Shown here in pieces: positions 17,404-27,277 of a stretch of 64,000 bases of DNA (positions within the stretch are counted from its first letter, which is position 1; each line of letters opens with the position of its first letter). The stretch lies in the NCBI GenBank assembly GCA_025992705.1, contig DAJPGJ010000001.1, positions 1,426,001 to 1,490,000 on the forward strand, in the 5' to 3' direction. The position numbers were made by a program, and so were the translations under genes. The notes below the pieces were generated by a model. That model was given only the letters and a program-made list of their open reading frames with translations, did no database searches and had not been told where the DNA came from. The stretch is from Coriobacteriaceae bacterium. GTDB lineage: Bacteria > Actinomycetota > Coriobacteriia > Coriobacteriales > QAMH01.

Positions 17404-20400
17404 CAGAACACGACCTGTTCACCACTATGCGCCGAAGAAGCAGGCTCGTAGAAGTCGTCCTCCTTGTCGAGCTTGCGGTCACGGCGCACGCGTGCGATCC
17501 ACCACAGGGCAAAGCCGGCGAGCACGAACGCGATGAGCACGAATGCGACCAGGCTCAGGTTGGGGGCGTCATCCGAAGAGGCCCCGTCCGGTACATTGGA
17601 CTGCTCATCGCCCAAGGAGTCCTGCGGGGCAAGGCCGCTTGCGTTGGGATTGGCGCTTGCGGCCAAACCGCCGGCGGAGGCAATGGGAGTCGTCGCCCGC
17701 GGAGCATTGCGGGAACCAAGCAAGGCGACCGAGGCAGGCCCATCGTCATTCGCTTCGCCTCCAGATGCGCTTGGCAACTCCTCCACCGCGTCCTTCCCGA
17801 AAACGGCATAGAGCGTGACGGGGTCCTCGCCTTGCGTCAACGTCGCAAGCGTCTTTACCGACCCCCTGATGTAGTTGGAATCATCGGGCGAGAGCGACCA
17901 GCCGCGGAAGGGCAGGTCTTCGCCCTTGTCCGCGGGGCGCGACACTCCGGTGGCATCGAAGGCGCCGTTCACGGTCGTCGTCGTCGGCACGTCATCGGCC
18001 TGCGCGTAGAGCTGTCCGTCAACGTAGAAGTCCACGGGAACCTTGCGGTCTCGCACCTCGTAGATGGCATAGACGCTCGATTGCCTCGTCAGGTCATCCT
18101 GAGCGCCCGCAGCGGTGGGAATCGGCACCATGGGGGGCTCCCATCCGTAGTAGGGCTCGACATCGCTTTGCCGCGGCGACCAGCCGATGAAGCTGTACAC
18201 GTGGGCATCGTCGTAATTGACATCACCTTGTCGTGCGACCTCGTTTGCCTTGTCGAGTCCGTTGCTTCCTCCATAGACCTGCTTGATGGCATAGGTGTAT
18301 TGCATGCCTTCCCTTACGGGAAGCATGCCATAGTAGTAGACGTTATAACGACCGGGTCTTTCCGAGAAGGTGGCGACGTAGCTGCAATCACGTGTCGCCG
18401 GAGGCAGGGTCCCCCCGTAGAGCTGCACACTGCCAGCCGCTTCATCACTCCATCCGGCAAAACCGTAGATCATGCCCGTCTTGCCATGCTGTTTCGTGGG
18501 AATCGAGGCCGTCGCGCTCCGCGCGGCATAGACGTAATCCGGGCTCTGTCCCTCGTAGACGCCATGGGCCTCGACGTATCCGTCCACCTTGAAGCTCGCG
18601 AGATGCTGGCCCGGAGCGACGGGAACGTAGACGGCACGTATGCTGACGCTTCCCCTCAAGGCATCCGTCGTCTCGTCGAGCTCGAGATTACCGATGTGGT
18701 CCTCATCCCAGGTCCTGGCGCTCTGACCGGACTGGTCGGTGGTCCAGCCCACGAAGCGATAGGTCAGGCCGCCCCAGGTGTAATCGCTCGCCTGGGGAAT
18801 CGCGCCCCCGGAGGCAAGCGTGGTCCCATAGCCCTGGACACGGCTCTGGGACGCGAGCATGGTGCCGTCGGCGGCGCGCAGGTTGTCAAAGGTCACCGTG
18901 ACCTCTCCGGGAGTCACCGCGACGGGCGCCGTCTGGCGGGGAGCCAAGACGTTCGTGACGACCTCGCGGGCCGCGGCGTCCACCTGGCCCTGCGCGAGGG
19001 AGCTCGCGTCTCTCACCTGAACGCAGCTCGCACTGGGTCCCGCGAGGCATTGGCCTTCGGCATGCGCGAACTCCACCTCGCGGTAATCGTAGTTGTAGTA
19101 ATAGGCCGGGTATATGACCTTGCTGCTCACGTCTAGCTTGAAGATGTCGCGCAAATCGAGATGGCCCGTCTGCTTGCGATAGGACGCATCGCTTGCGGAG
19201 GCAACGATGTGGGCGTCACGTTCGACGACAATGTCCTCGCGGCCCTTCTGCGCATCCTCCTGGGTAAGCTCCGCATACACGCCCGCCGCATCGCCGGATG
19301 GGGAATTGGCCTCGAGCACGCCGGCAATGCGAGCTTCGGGCATGGAGCCGGTCAAGGCCACGGCCTGGGCATTCGGGACGATATCGTAATAGCTCTGGGA
19401 ATAGAAGACGCTCGCCTTGATCTTGTCGAGCTTGCCGACATCCTCCGGGGCGACGGGGTCGGAATAGGCCCACACGTAGCTACCGTCGCTCAGGGTGAGG
19501 GGGGCGGCGTAGTACAGGTAGGTATCGTAGACATGGCCATCGCGATCGTCGGGAACGTCGGCCTTGGCATAGCGCTTGAAGAGGCTCTGGATCTCGTCGT
19601 AGAGAGCCGTGCCCTCTTCGGGATAGAAGCGCATGAGGTTTGCGTTGAGTAAGCGTATGGAGGGCTTGCTCGGGTAGGAGATGTCGCCCTTCTGCTGTCT
19701 TTGGGAATCGTTTTGCACGATGACGGACGAGCCAGCATCGACAAGGAGCGAAGGATCCTTGCCGTTCGAGGCATAGGCGATGCCCTGGGCCTGGACTGCC
19801 TGTAAACCGGACGCCACGACACGTACCGTGCTGTCATCGACAACCGTTACCGACGAATCCGTCGCGGCGATGGCCTGCACCTGCATGGTACCGGTTCCCG
19901 CCGGAGCATCATCGATTGCCAGGGAGAGCTCCACGCCGGAAAGCCTCAGATCCGAGCCTTCGCTTGCACGTATGGCGGCAAAGGAGACATCGGTGTTGGA
20001 GAGCAGCGCGTTGGGTGCCAGGCGCACGGCCAGGGTTCCGTTCTTCACATCGTACGCGCCCCGCCCCGCAAGCGAGAGGGCGGCCGCATCCGACGAGGCC
20101 GCAGATGACGAGGGCACGTCGATGGAGAGGGCATGTCCATCGAGGTCGAGCGTCACCGCAGCGGGGAGCTCCGCGATCTCGTGCTCGTCGGCATCGGCGA
20201 GCAGCTTGAGCGTGTCGCCCGGCCTCGCCTCGCCAATCGCCTGGGCCAAGGAGGGATAGGAGCTGTGGGTGCGTTCGTTTCGCATGATGGACTCGCGCCA
20301 CCAAACGGCACTCCCCGCCTGATCCTGATGCAAGGTCCACCCTTCGCGAAGCGACCCCTCGACGGGAGCGAAGGCATCGAAGTACCCACGGGCGGCAGCG

Positions 20401-23024
20401 TCGATGGACGGCCCATAGGAAAGCACTCTATCGTTTTCGAGCTGCTCGCCGAGCACGCGAATGACGTGCGCGGACTCGAAGGAGTCCCCCACGGTCAAGG
20501 GAGCGGCCAGGAAACGTATATGGGTATCGAGCGCGCTTTCGAAAGCGCAGGTGCCATCGAGGATCCACGAGGACTTGCAAGGCACCTGGGCGCTCCCGCC
20601 CATAAGGCACCAGTAGGAACCGCCTGTCGCATCCTGTTCGCACAGGGCGCTGACGTTCATGTCGCGCAGGCTCGCCTTCGCGTCGTCATTGGTCAGGCGC
20701 GCGCCGAAGACGTCATTCGAAACCTGCCGTGTCGATGCCGACAGGGTGCTTCCCGTCGCCTCGAACGCTCCGGCGCATTCGACGGCACCCGTGGAACCGT
20801 CGAGCGCGTCGGCCTCGACAGCGCTGTCGGAGATGGCGAGCGTGCCCTTCGTCGTGGTGGAGACGACGCCCCGCACGTTCACGCCGGAAACGTCGGAACG
20901 GGCGTGGATAGTGCTGCGGCGTATGGTGATGTCGGCGTCTCCCCCCTCTTGGTACACGCCGCGCGAGAAAACGGCCTGCGAGGTCATCTGCATGTCGACG
21001 GAATCGAGCATGACCGCGCCCGAGCCCGAGATGCGCAGGGCCGTCCCTTCCCTCCCCTGCGATATTCCCTCGATGCGAACGTTCTCGAGCGTGAGGTCAC
21101 CAGCGCCGCCATAGGTAATGCATGCCCTGCTGGCAAGTTGATAGCCCCTGATGGCAGCCTGCCTGTCGCCCGTTGACGAGTAGACGCGCACGTTGTCCCC
21201 CGTGTTCACGGCAAGTCCCGCCATGACATGGCCGTTCAGGTCGATCGAGAGCTCGCGCTTTCCCAGCTGGGCAGGCACCGTGTCCGCATCGATGGTCACG
21301 GCGGCGACATCACGACGCAACTGGACTGTCTCGCCGTCTTTCTGCCGTCGCAGGGCCTCGGTCACCGTCGCGCATGGCGTCTCGCTTCCATCGGATCCCA
21401 TGATCACGACCGGTGCCGATGCGCTATCGAGCCTGAAGAAGAGACCCCTGTCATCGCTGGAGACACCGCAAGCGCCCTCGGCAAGCCCGTTGGCAAGAGA
21501 CGCCGCGATTGCCTGGCGCGTGCCTGCGTCCAGGCCATCGGAAAAGACGCCGAAGCGCTGGCCGTCACCATTGGCATACTCCAGAGCGCTCCCGGCAAGC
21601 ACCGTCATGCCCTCGCCCGCAAAGGAGCTCCCGAAGACGACGCCGTCCTCGACGCTCGTCACGAGAGCGGCCCCGTACGCGGGATAGGAAGCTTTGCCGA
21701 TTGCGCAGCGCAACGGAGCGTTCAGGCTCATTCCCCGGGAATTATCCGTGCGAAGTCCAAAGGCGCCCTCCTTGCCGTCACAGGTCAGGCTGAGATCGGC
21801 TGCGTTCGCGGCAGATGCGCGTGCCTCCTGGTTTGCGTACCTTTCGAGAACGGCCGGGTCAACACTGCCGGGCTCCACGGAGATCCTCGTGCCATAGATG
21901 CCCGTAGCCGTGCTTCGGGGAGCATTCACAGCAATGGCGCCTCCCCGAACGGTGATGGAAGCGTTTCCACCGCTGTAGACGCCGTAGGCGTTGTCAAAGG
22001 AGGTGAGCTTATGCGCCTCTCCACTGGGCCGCTCGACCACTGGCGAGGCCTGGACTTCCAGATCGCAGTGATCCAGCTCCACGGATGCAACCTGGTTGCC
22101 GGCATACACGGCTCTGGGGTGGCCCTCGAGCTTGCGCGTGGCCGTCGAAAGCGTCTGGTTGGAGTGGTCGACGAACACGCTGCAGTTGTCGAGGACGGCA
22201 CTCCCCCGTGTCACGTACACCCCGCAGGCATCGAGCTTCTCGAGCTGCGTGTAATCCTGATGACCCTTGAGTGCCATGGAAACATCGCGGACGACGAGAT
22301 TCTCGCAAGAAGAGTCGATGAGATGCGCGAGCCTGCCCTCGGTGACGACGAGCTGCTCTCCGGGATCGACTTGTCCTTCGGCGGCGATGCCGGCAAAGGG
22401 CCTGCCTCCCGTGATCGTGAGCGACTTGCAGCGTTTGGTGCCGATGAGGTAATCGTAGCTGGGCATCCTGGCCGTGAGATGGAATGTCCCGAGGTCGATG
22501 GTCACGTCCGCATCTGGTGCATCGATGGTGATCCAGCCTCCCACGTCGAGATCGGCCGTGAGCGCGTAGGTACCGCCTTCGGTAATGGTAAGCGGCTGGC
22601 TGGTGCCCCCGCTTTGCCCGTGCCACTTCGCGTTCAGGTCAATGGCCCCGTCGCCCATGGCGCTCAAGGGGGCATCTGGCTGACCTTGGGTGACGACGCT
22701 TCCATCCGGGGACGACCCGCCCGCGTCGCCCGCGGAATCGGAAGCCGCCGGGATTCCCGATAGGGTTTCATCAGATATCTCGTCATGAGAGGCCTCGTCT
22801 GTCACGTCGGTGACGGACGTAGACGAGGCAACGCTGTCCGATGAAACGCTATCGGTCCTGTCGCGCGTGGTGCCCATGGCAGCGCCGGGCGTGGCGGCAA
22901 GCGCGAGGACGAGCACGAGGCACAGCATCACGCCAGTCACCCGCTCGAAGCGAGGATAGCGGGACTGTGCAGGCGTGCGAAAACGCCTCCTCGTGGGCCG
23001 TCTCTTGTGAATCACGTCACGCAT
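17403..23024 (-). CDS. Giant beta-helix / InlB-repeat surface protein coupled to the importer
   Basis: This 1873-aa protein has a basic N-terminus, a signal peptide (VTGVMLCLVLVLALAATPGAA) and a Ser/Asp-rich linker. Then come more than 900 residues of short Val/Ile/Leu-Asp-Asn patterned strands resembling a right-handed parallel beta helix (LTITGG, LVVRDVSM, LDNCSVF, ITIRRSTIHA, LAISDSAV). The C-terminal third has repeats with the InlB B / Listeria-Bacteroides look (YRFVGWTTDQSG, YGFAGWSDE, YSFIGWSPRQ, FRGWSLSP). It ends in a membrane helix (LVAFVLIAFVLAGFALWWIARV) and a charged cytoplasmic tail, with no LPXTG motif. The start ATG follows GAGGGAAACGAGAGAT. Its coupling to FecCD genes suggests a role in ligand capture at the cell surface; adhesion is the alternative. 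Confidence 0.85.
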   Translation of the reverse strand: MRDVIHKRRPTRRRFRTPAQSRYPRFERVTGVMLCLVLVLALAATPGAAMGTTRDRTDSVSSDSVASSTSVTDVTDEASHDEISDETLSGIPAASDSAGDAGGSSPDGSVVTQGQPDAPLSAMGDGAIDLNAKWHGQSGGTSQPLTITEGGTYALTADLDVGGWITIDAPDADVTIDLGTFHLTARMPSYDYLIGTKRCKSLTITGGRPFAGIAAEGQVDPGEQLVVTEGRLAHLIDSSCENLVVRDVSMALKGHQDYTQLEKLDACGVYVTRGSAVLDNCSVFVDHSNQTLSTATRKLEGHPRAVYAGNQVASVELDHCDLEVQASPVVERPSGEAHKLTSFDNAYGVYSGGNASITVRGGAIAVNAPRSTATGIYGTRISVEPGSVDPAVLERYANQEARASAANAADLSLTCDGKEGAFGLRTDNSRGMSLNAPLRCAIGKASYPAYGAALVTSVEDGVVFGSSFAGEGMTVLAGSALEYANGDGQRFGVFSDGLDAGTRQAIAASLANGLAEGACGVSSDDRGLFFRLDSASAPVVIMGSDGSETPCATVTEALRRQKDGETVQLRRDVAAVTIDADTVPAQLGKRELSIDLNGHVMAGLAVNTGDNVRVYSSTGDRQAAIRGYQLASRACITYGGAGDLTLENVRIEGISQGREGTALRISGSGAVMLDSVDMQMTSQAVFSRGVYQEGGDADITIRRSTIHARSDVSGVNVRGVVSTTTKGTLAISDSAVEADALDGSTGAVECAGAFEATGSTLSASTRQVSNDVFGARLTNDDAKASLRDMNVSALCEQDATGGSYWCLMGGSAQVPCKSSWILDGTCAFESALDTHIRFLAAPLTVGDSFESAHVIRVLGEQLENDRVLSYGPSIDAAARGYFDAFAPVEGSLREGWTLHQDQAGSAVWWRESIMRNERTHSSYPSLAQAIGEARPGDTLKLLADADEHEIAELPAAVTLDLDGHALSIDVPSSSAASSDAAALSLAGRGAYDVKNGTLAVRLAPNALLSNTDVSFAAIRASEGSDLRLSGVELSLAIDDAPAGTGTMQVQAIAATDSSVTVVDDSTVRVVASGLQAVQAQGIAYASNGKDPSLLVDAGSSVIVQNDSQRQQKGDISYPSKPSIRLLNANLMRFYPEEGTALYDEIQSLFKRYAKADVPDDRDGHVYDTYLYYAAPLTLSDGSYVWAYSDPVAPEDVGKLDKIKASVFYSQSYYDIVPNAQAVALTGSMPEARIAGVLEANSPSGDAAGVYAELTQEDAQKGREDIVVERDAHIVASASDASYRKQTGHLDLRDIFKLDVSSKVIYPAYYYNYDYREVEFAHAEGQCLAGPSASCVQVRDASSLAQGQVDAAAREVVTNVLAPRQTAPVAVTPGEVTVTFDNLRAADGTMLASQSRVQGYGTTLASGGAIPQASDYTWGGLTYRFVGWTTDQSGQSARTWDEDHIGNLELDETTDALRGSVSIRAVYVPVAPGQHLASFKVDGYVEAHGVYEGQSPDYVYAARSATASIPTKQHGKTGMIYGFAGWSDEAAGSVQLYGGTLPPATRDCSYVATFSERPGRYNVYYYGMLPVREGMQYTYAIKQVYGGSNGLDKANEVARQGDVNYDDAHVYSFIGWSPRQSDVEPYYGWEPPMVPIPTAAGAQDDLTRQSSVYAIYEVRDRKVPVDFYVDGQLYAQADDVPTTTTVNGAFDATGVSRPADKGEDLPFRGWSLSPDDSNYIRGSVKTLATLTQGEDPVTLYAVFGKDAVEELPSASGGEANDDGPASVALLGSRNAPRATTPIASAGGLAASANPNASGLAPQDSLGDEQSNVPDGASSDDAPNLSLVAFVLIAFVLAGFALWWIARVRRDRKLDKEDDFYEPASSAHSGEQVVF

Positions 23025-23051
23025 ATCTCTCGTTTCCCTCGATGGCAGGAG

Positions 23052-23093
23052 GGCCAGACCCTCCCAAACGCCCGGTTTGGGAAAGGTCTGGCC
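23052..23093 (-). other. Long hairpin between secreted protein and giant surface protein genes
   Basis: GGCCAGACC (23052-23060) pairs with GGTCTGGCC (23085-23093), and CCCAAAC with GTTTGGG inside. No T-run follows on either strand, so this is more likely a 3'-stabilising or attenuating hairpin within the transcript than a full terminator. Confidence 0.6.
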
Positions 23094-23145
23094 ATTCCAT
23101 TGGCTCCTCGCGAGAGGAACCGTGCCTGCTTGGCGCTACGGGTGG

Positions 23146-25056
23146 CTAGTCAACGCTAGCGACCGCGTACCAGGCGATGTTTTCGTCGTTCCAACCAAGG
23201 CTGATCAGGTACTCGTGCTCGGTCCTGCTCGTCGTGTAGTTATGGTTGTTGGCGAACTCGTTGGGGTTGTACTGGCGCAGCAGCGGAACCGTCTCGTTGG
23301 GATCTGAGGTCCAGCCGTTGGCCTCCTCGGTCCAGCCGTTGGCAACGAGGTTATCGCGCTCCTCGGCGCTCAGGGTGTAGTGATGCTCGCCGCCGATGGC
23401 GTTGTAGAGGCGATAGACCTGGACGCCGTTTTCGGCAGGGGCATACCAACCGATGTTCTCATTGTTCCAACCGTTGGCGAGGCAGTTGTCACGCTCGACG
23501 GTGGAGGTGGTGTAGAAGTGCTCGCCGGAGTTGGGATTGTAGACGCGATAGACGGCGACGGTCTCGGCCGGAGCGGGCTTGTCAGCCGGATCGGTCATCT
23601 CGGCGTAGGTGCCGACCTCGCCAACCAGGCGGTCGGTGATCTGGAGAGACTCGTTGGCGTCGTCACCCTGGGCCTTCACGTAGGCCAGGCCATAGTCGAT
23701 AAGCTCCTTGACCTCGGCCTGGTTGTAATCGGCGCAGGTGTTCTCGGTCCACTGCAGGTAATCGTTACCGCTGCCAGACGTGACGTCCCAGTTGCGCACG
23801 CCGTCCATGGCGCGGTTGATGGCGTCGTTGAGCCTGTCGGACTTCACGTGGAAGACGGTGTCATAGGTGTAGGCGACCCAGTCGGACTGGTCGATGTACT
23901 CGGGATACAGGCAACCGAGAATACGGCCGTAGTTGACGACCAGGGACGGACCACGGTTATCGCAGCCGACGGTGCCGCAGTCGGCATCGGCGACCCAGTA
24001 CATCTTTCCATACAGGCTCTCGAGACCCGTGGTGTTGACGAATCCGTCACGGTTGTAATCGCCCGTATCGAGGACGATGAGGTCGATGTCATTGGCGTTG
24101 GCCTGAAGCTCGGTGATGGGGATGGTGACTTTCTCCTCGCCGGCGGCCTTCGCGTCGGCCCAGTTCACGGCGACGTTCTCGAGCGTCGCGTAGAAGTTGC
24201 TGTCAAAACCCGTGTCGAGCGTCACGTTCGTGCCGTCATTGGCGCTCACGAAGACGATGGTCTTCTTATCGGCGCCATCCTTGTCGAGACGGGACAGGAC
24301 GTAGCCCTGGGAGCCCTTGGTGATGCCCTCGTAGTTCTTGGCGAGGGCAACGGGGTCGCCATAGCGGAGCTCCTTGCCGCTTGCGCTGGCAGCCTGGTTG
24401 GCGGCGTCGGCCAACGTGTAGAACAGCTCGACCTGGCTGCTGCTCACGTTGGCGTTCACGGCAACGGGATGGTAGTTGCCGAACTTCGCCGGATCGGCCG
24501 TGGCCATGGCCGTAACTTCGGCCGTGTAGTCGGTGAAGGTGGTGTTGCTGGTGGTGGCGACACCCATGATCACGTCGGGCTTCATGTCCCAGATGGCATC
24601 ATCGGAATCGGCCGTGCCGTAGAAGCCCAGTGCGCGGTTCATGTTCGTGGAGCTGTAGGCCGAGCGCTTGGAGTTGGGGATGACCTTCTTGCCGTCGGTA
24701 TCGTAGACGGTGTTCCACATGTAGCCATTCGGGTTGACGTTGTACTCCGTACCCATGAGCAGGTAGCGCAGGGCACCCGAGACGTTGGAGATGTTGGCCT
24801 CGAGCGTTCCGGCCGAGCCGTCATCGGCATCGTCGATGCCCCAACGCTCATCAGTGGTGTTCATGCCCAGGTACTCGGGCCAGGCAGCCGCAAACGGCGT
24901 GGGCGAGCAGGAAACGTACTGGTCTCCGTCCATTGGCGGATGGTTATCGTCAGCCCATGCGGATCCAACCGGCATGACGATCATGGAAGCGGCCAACGCG
25001 CCGGCGCACAGGGCCGAGCAGCTCGCCTTTCCAAACCTTCTCAAAGTACTTTGCAT
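23146..25056 (-). CDS. Secreted substrate-binding-like protein with C-terminal DUF5648-type repeats
   Basis: The 636-aa product has a clear signal peptide (cleavage after GSAWA) and no lipobox. The start ATG 25056 follows AGGAGGCACA. The central 430 residues look like a large periplasmic-binding-protein fold: VSSSQVELFYTLADAANQAA, DIDLIVLDTGDYNRDGFVN, and a late helix pattern SDRLNDAINRAMDGVRNWD. Residues about 515-636 are three repeats of the DUF5648 type (YRVYNPNSGEHFYT...ER....GW..E.IGW), thought to bind surface glycans or the wall. The gene lies between a binding lipoprotein gene and the giant surface protein gene of the import train. Binding of a transported ligand is inferred from context, not from a diagnostic motif. 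Confidence 0.75.
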   Translation of the reverse strand: MQSTLRRFGKASCSALCAGALAASMIVMPVGSAWADDNHPPMDGDQYVSCSPTPFAAAWPEYLGMNTTDERWGIDDADDGSAGTLEANISNVSGALRYLLMGTEYNVNPNGYMWNTVYDTDGKKVIPNSKRSAYSSTNMNRALGFYGTADSDDAIWDMKPDVIMGVATTSNTTFTDYTAEVTAMATADPAKFGNYHPVAVNANVSSSQVELFYTLADAANQAASASGKELRYGDPVALAKNYEGITKGSQGYVLSRLDKDGADKKTIVFVSANDGTNVTLDTGFDSNFYATLENVAVNWADAKAAGEEKVTIPITELQANANDIDLIVLDTGDYNRDGFVNTTGLESLYGKMYWVADADCGTVGCDNRGPSLVVNYGRILGCLYPEYIDQSDWVAYTYDTVFHVKSDRLNDAINRAMDGVRNWDVTSGSGNDYLQWTENTCADYNQAEVKELIDYGLAYVKAQGDDANESLQITDRLVGEVGTYAEMTDPADKPAPAETVAVYRVYNPNSGEHFYTTSTVERDNCLANGWNNENIGWYAPAENGVQVYRLYNAIGGEHHYTLSAEERDNLVANGWTEEANGWTSDPNETVPLLRQYNPNEFANNHNYTTSRTEHEYLISLGWNDENIAWYAVASVD

Positions 25057-25197
25057 TGTGCCTCCTATGCACGTTGGTTGTTCGACGGTTCGTCTTCTCC
25101 TGCATGCGAACCCATCGAACCACTGTCAGTTTGGCGTGAGCCAAGGGTGTTTTACGAACGGCCTCCTTTCGTTTGCATGGCGTCGTTTCTCCTCATA

Positions 25198-27063
25198 TCA
25201 ACGACCTGTAGGGCATTCTGCGGTTATGACTACGTCAAAGCCCTCGAGGTGAGATATCGCGTCGGTGTCGATGCGGTAGAACTGCTGGTAGAATGCCTCG
25301 ATCCACGCCTGGGGTGTTTCGACGCCCCCTTCCTGGAAGACGCCCCAGGCCCACGGGGCCGTGATGAAGCTCTCGACGTTTCCGTCAAACCAGTTGCCGG
25401 CGATGCCCGATGGAATCTGGTAGATCTGATAGGGTTGTCCCACGTTGTACAGGCCATCGACCTTGGAGGCCGAGCGGGCCACGTTCTGGGCGATGTCGCC
25501 ATCGCGCACGATGATGCCGGGAAAGTCCTGGTCACCGATCGTGATCCAGCGGTCCTCGACGGAAATGCCCGTCTGCGAATACCACAGGGCCGAGGGAATC
25601 TCGCGCACGCCGACCTGTCGTGGCGTCACGCCATCGCTCGATCCGGGCATCACGACGTAGGGATAGGACTCCTCTGCGCCGGCCGTGGAGGAGACGGGCT
25701 TCACGTTGTCGTAGGCATTGTTCACGACACCCGAAACCTGCAGGTAGTAGTCGCTCAGTATGCAGTTTCCGCCTACCGTGCTCGCGGACAGGCCGACGCC
25801 GTCGCTCAGGTCGATCGGCTGTCCGTTGAGGGGGAGCTCGTGAAAGCCGAACTCGCGGTTGGCAATCATCGATGACCCGGTGGTACCGGTCCACGAATCG
25901 ATGCACGCCGTCGTGACGCGCGTCTGGCTCAGGCGGGTCGTGTCCTGACCGAGCGGGGCCGTTCCCTGGTAGATGCCCTGGAAGACGCGCCCGGTAGCCA
26001 TCTTGTAGCTATAGCCGCCATTGGAGTTGAGGCAGCCGTTGATGGCGGTGTCGTGCATGTCGATGTAGTCCTGCACCTGGTCTGCCGTCGAATAGGTTGC
26101 CTCGGAATTGATGCCGGAGAGAACCTGTCCCACGACCTTGACGGCCGTCACGATGTCCTGATCCGGCGTGTAGGTCTGCCCGAGCGCCGGTACGTGCACG
26201 ACGTTGATGCCGGCCTCGGTGAGGAAGGCGCTTTGCTCGTCGCTCAGCATGACGTCCACTCCATCGACAAGTATCGCGTCGGCATGGCTTGCCACGAGCG
26301 CGTCAACGTCAAGGTTGCCGCCGCCGTCCCAGACGACCGGGACCTCTTCGAGGCCCTCGCCGGGAAACGCACCACGAGCCTGCATGTCGGCGATGAACTG
26401 CGCATCGGTCGCGCCCAGGCCGCCCTTGCCGGCGAGCATCTGGGTTATGAGCGCGTACTGGCCCTTCGCGGCGACGGAGCGTGCCTCGGGAAGCTCGTCG
26501 TACTCCCCTTCACCGAAGGTCTGGCCGACGCCGCCGCGCCCTGCCGTCTTGTCAGCCTGGGTGCCGTCGCCCTGGTCGGAGGTCTGCGTGTTTTCGGCGT
26601 CATCGCCCTGACCCGATGCGTCGGGTTCCTCCACGGTCTGGGTTTCCTCGGACGTCGCGGTATTTCGCTCGTCGTTATCGTCGCGCTCGTTGCCCTGCAC
26701 GGCATCGGTGTTGCTCGTGGTCTGCTGCTCGTAGCTGCGGCGTATGGCCTGGCCGTTCGCGGCTGCGTCTTCCTTGTAGACCGGCAGGAAGTTTGCCTGT
26801 TCGGCATAGTTCTCGTTCTCGGAAAGGTGGACGCTGGCAAGGTCGGGATTAAGCGGAGCGCCTTCGACCTCGTGGTACTCGGGATCGGCATGGGCCTCGA
26901 GGACCCCCGTGGCGGGATCGATGATGACCTCGAGAAGCGTGTCACTGAAACGGCAACCGGGGAGCAAGACGCATGAGCTTATGAGGAGCAGGCAGAATAC
27001 GAGCCTGAAACCCCTCAGGGCCCTTTGGAAATATCCCCCTGTTGTCCTCGATCGAATCGACAT
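25198..27063 (-). CDS. Binding lipoprotein of the surface import train
   Basis: The chosen start is ATG 27063 behind GGATGGGGGC; a TTG at 27075 is also in frame. Residues 19-37 form a lipoprotein signal with LLPGC (Cys37). A long, low-complexity, Asp/Glu/Thr-rich stretch (about 95-175) tethers the domain. The C-terminal 440 residues resemble a helical-backbone (FecB/TroA-like) substrate-binding protein: VPVVWDGGGNLDVDALVASHADAILVDG, then VHVPALGQTYTPDQDIVTAVKVVGQVL, and a final lobe with WFDGNVESFITAPWAWG. This is the expected receptor for the two FecCD permeases downstream. The ligand cannot be read from the sequence. Confidence 0.82.
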   Translation of the reverse strand: MSIRSRTTGGYFQRALRGFRLVFCLLLISSCVLLPGCRFSDTLLEVIIDPATGVLEAHADPEYHEVEGAPLNPDLASVHLSENENYAEQANFLPVYKEDAAANGQAIRRSYEQQTTSNTDAVQGNERDDNDERNTATSEETQTVEEPDASGQGDDAENTQTSDQGDGTQADKTAGRGGVGQTFGEGEYDELPEARSVAAKGQYALITQMLAGKGGLGATDAQFIADMQARGAFPGEGLEEVPVVWDGGGNLDVDALVASHADAILVDGVDVMLSDEQSAFLTEAGINVVHVPALGQTYTPDQDIVTAVKVVGQVLSGINSEATYSTADQVQDYIDMHDTAINGCLNSNGGYSYKMATGRVFQGIYQGTAPLGQDTTRLSQTRVTTACIDSWTGTTGSSMIANREFGFHELPLNGQPIDLSDGVGLSASTVGGNCILSDYYLQVSGVVNNAYDNVKPVSSTAGAEESYPYVVMPGSSDGVTPRQVGVREIPSALWYSQTGISVEDRWITIGDQDFPGIIVRDGDIAQNVARSASKVDGLYNVGQPYQIYQIPSGIAGNWFDGNVESFITAPWAWGVFQEGGVETPQAWIEAFYQQFYRIDTDAISHLEGFDVVITAECPTGR

Positions 27064-27200
27064 GCCCCCATCCAAACATTATATTTTCTTGAGATAATTA
27101 TTCTTCACCCAAGATAATTCAGGAAATATATACTCCTTTGAGATTATTTTTCTAGGTGAATAGTTTACGTTTGGGTGAACGGTCAAGATTTTTCGCATGG
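27064..27200 (-). promoter_or_regulatory. AT-rich promoter region of the import train with repeated motifs
   Basis: On the minus strand a TATAAT box (27078-27083) lies only 14 nt before the ATG, with no good -35. Upstream are three related words (TAATCTCAA, TTATCTTGG, TTATCTCAA) and TTCACCCAA/TTCACCTAG pairs. The pattern suggests an activated or repressed promoter with several operator half-sites. A Fur or DtxR box was looked for and is not convincing. Confidence 0.5.
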
Positions 27201-27277
27201 GCACATAAGCGACGAGAAATTGGAATGGAGCACGGCTGACTCTCTGCGCGTTAGAGTGGGTCGCAAAAGGCCCGAAG

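Noticed and set aside
27064..27200. Fur or DtxR box before the import train
   Set aside because: GATAAT words occur, but no 19-bp dyad fits the consensus of either regulator.
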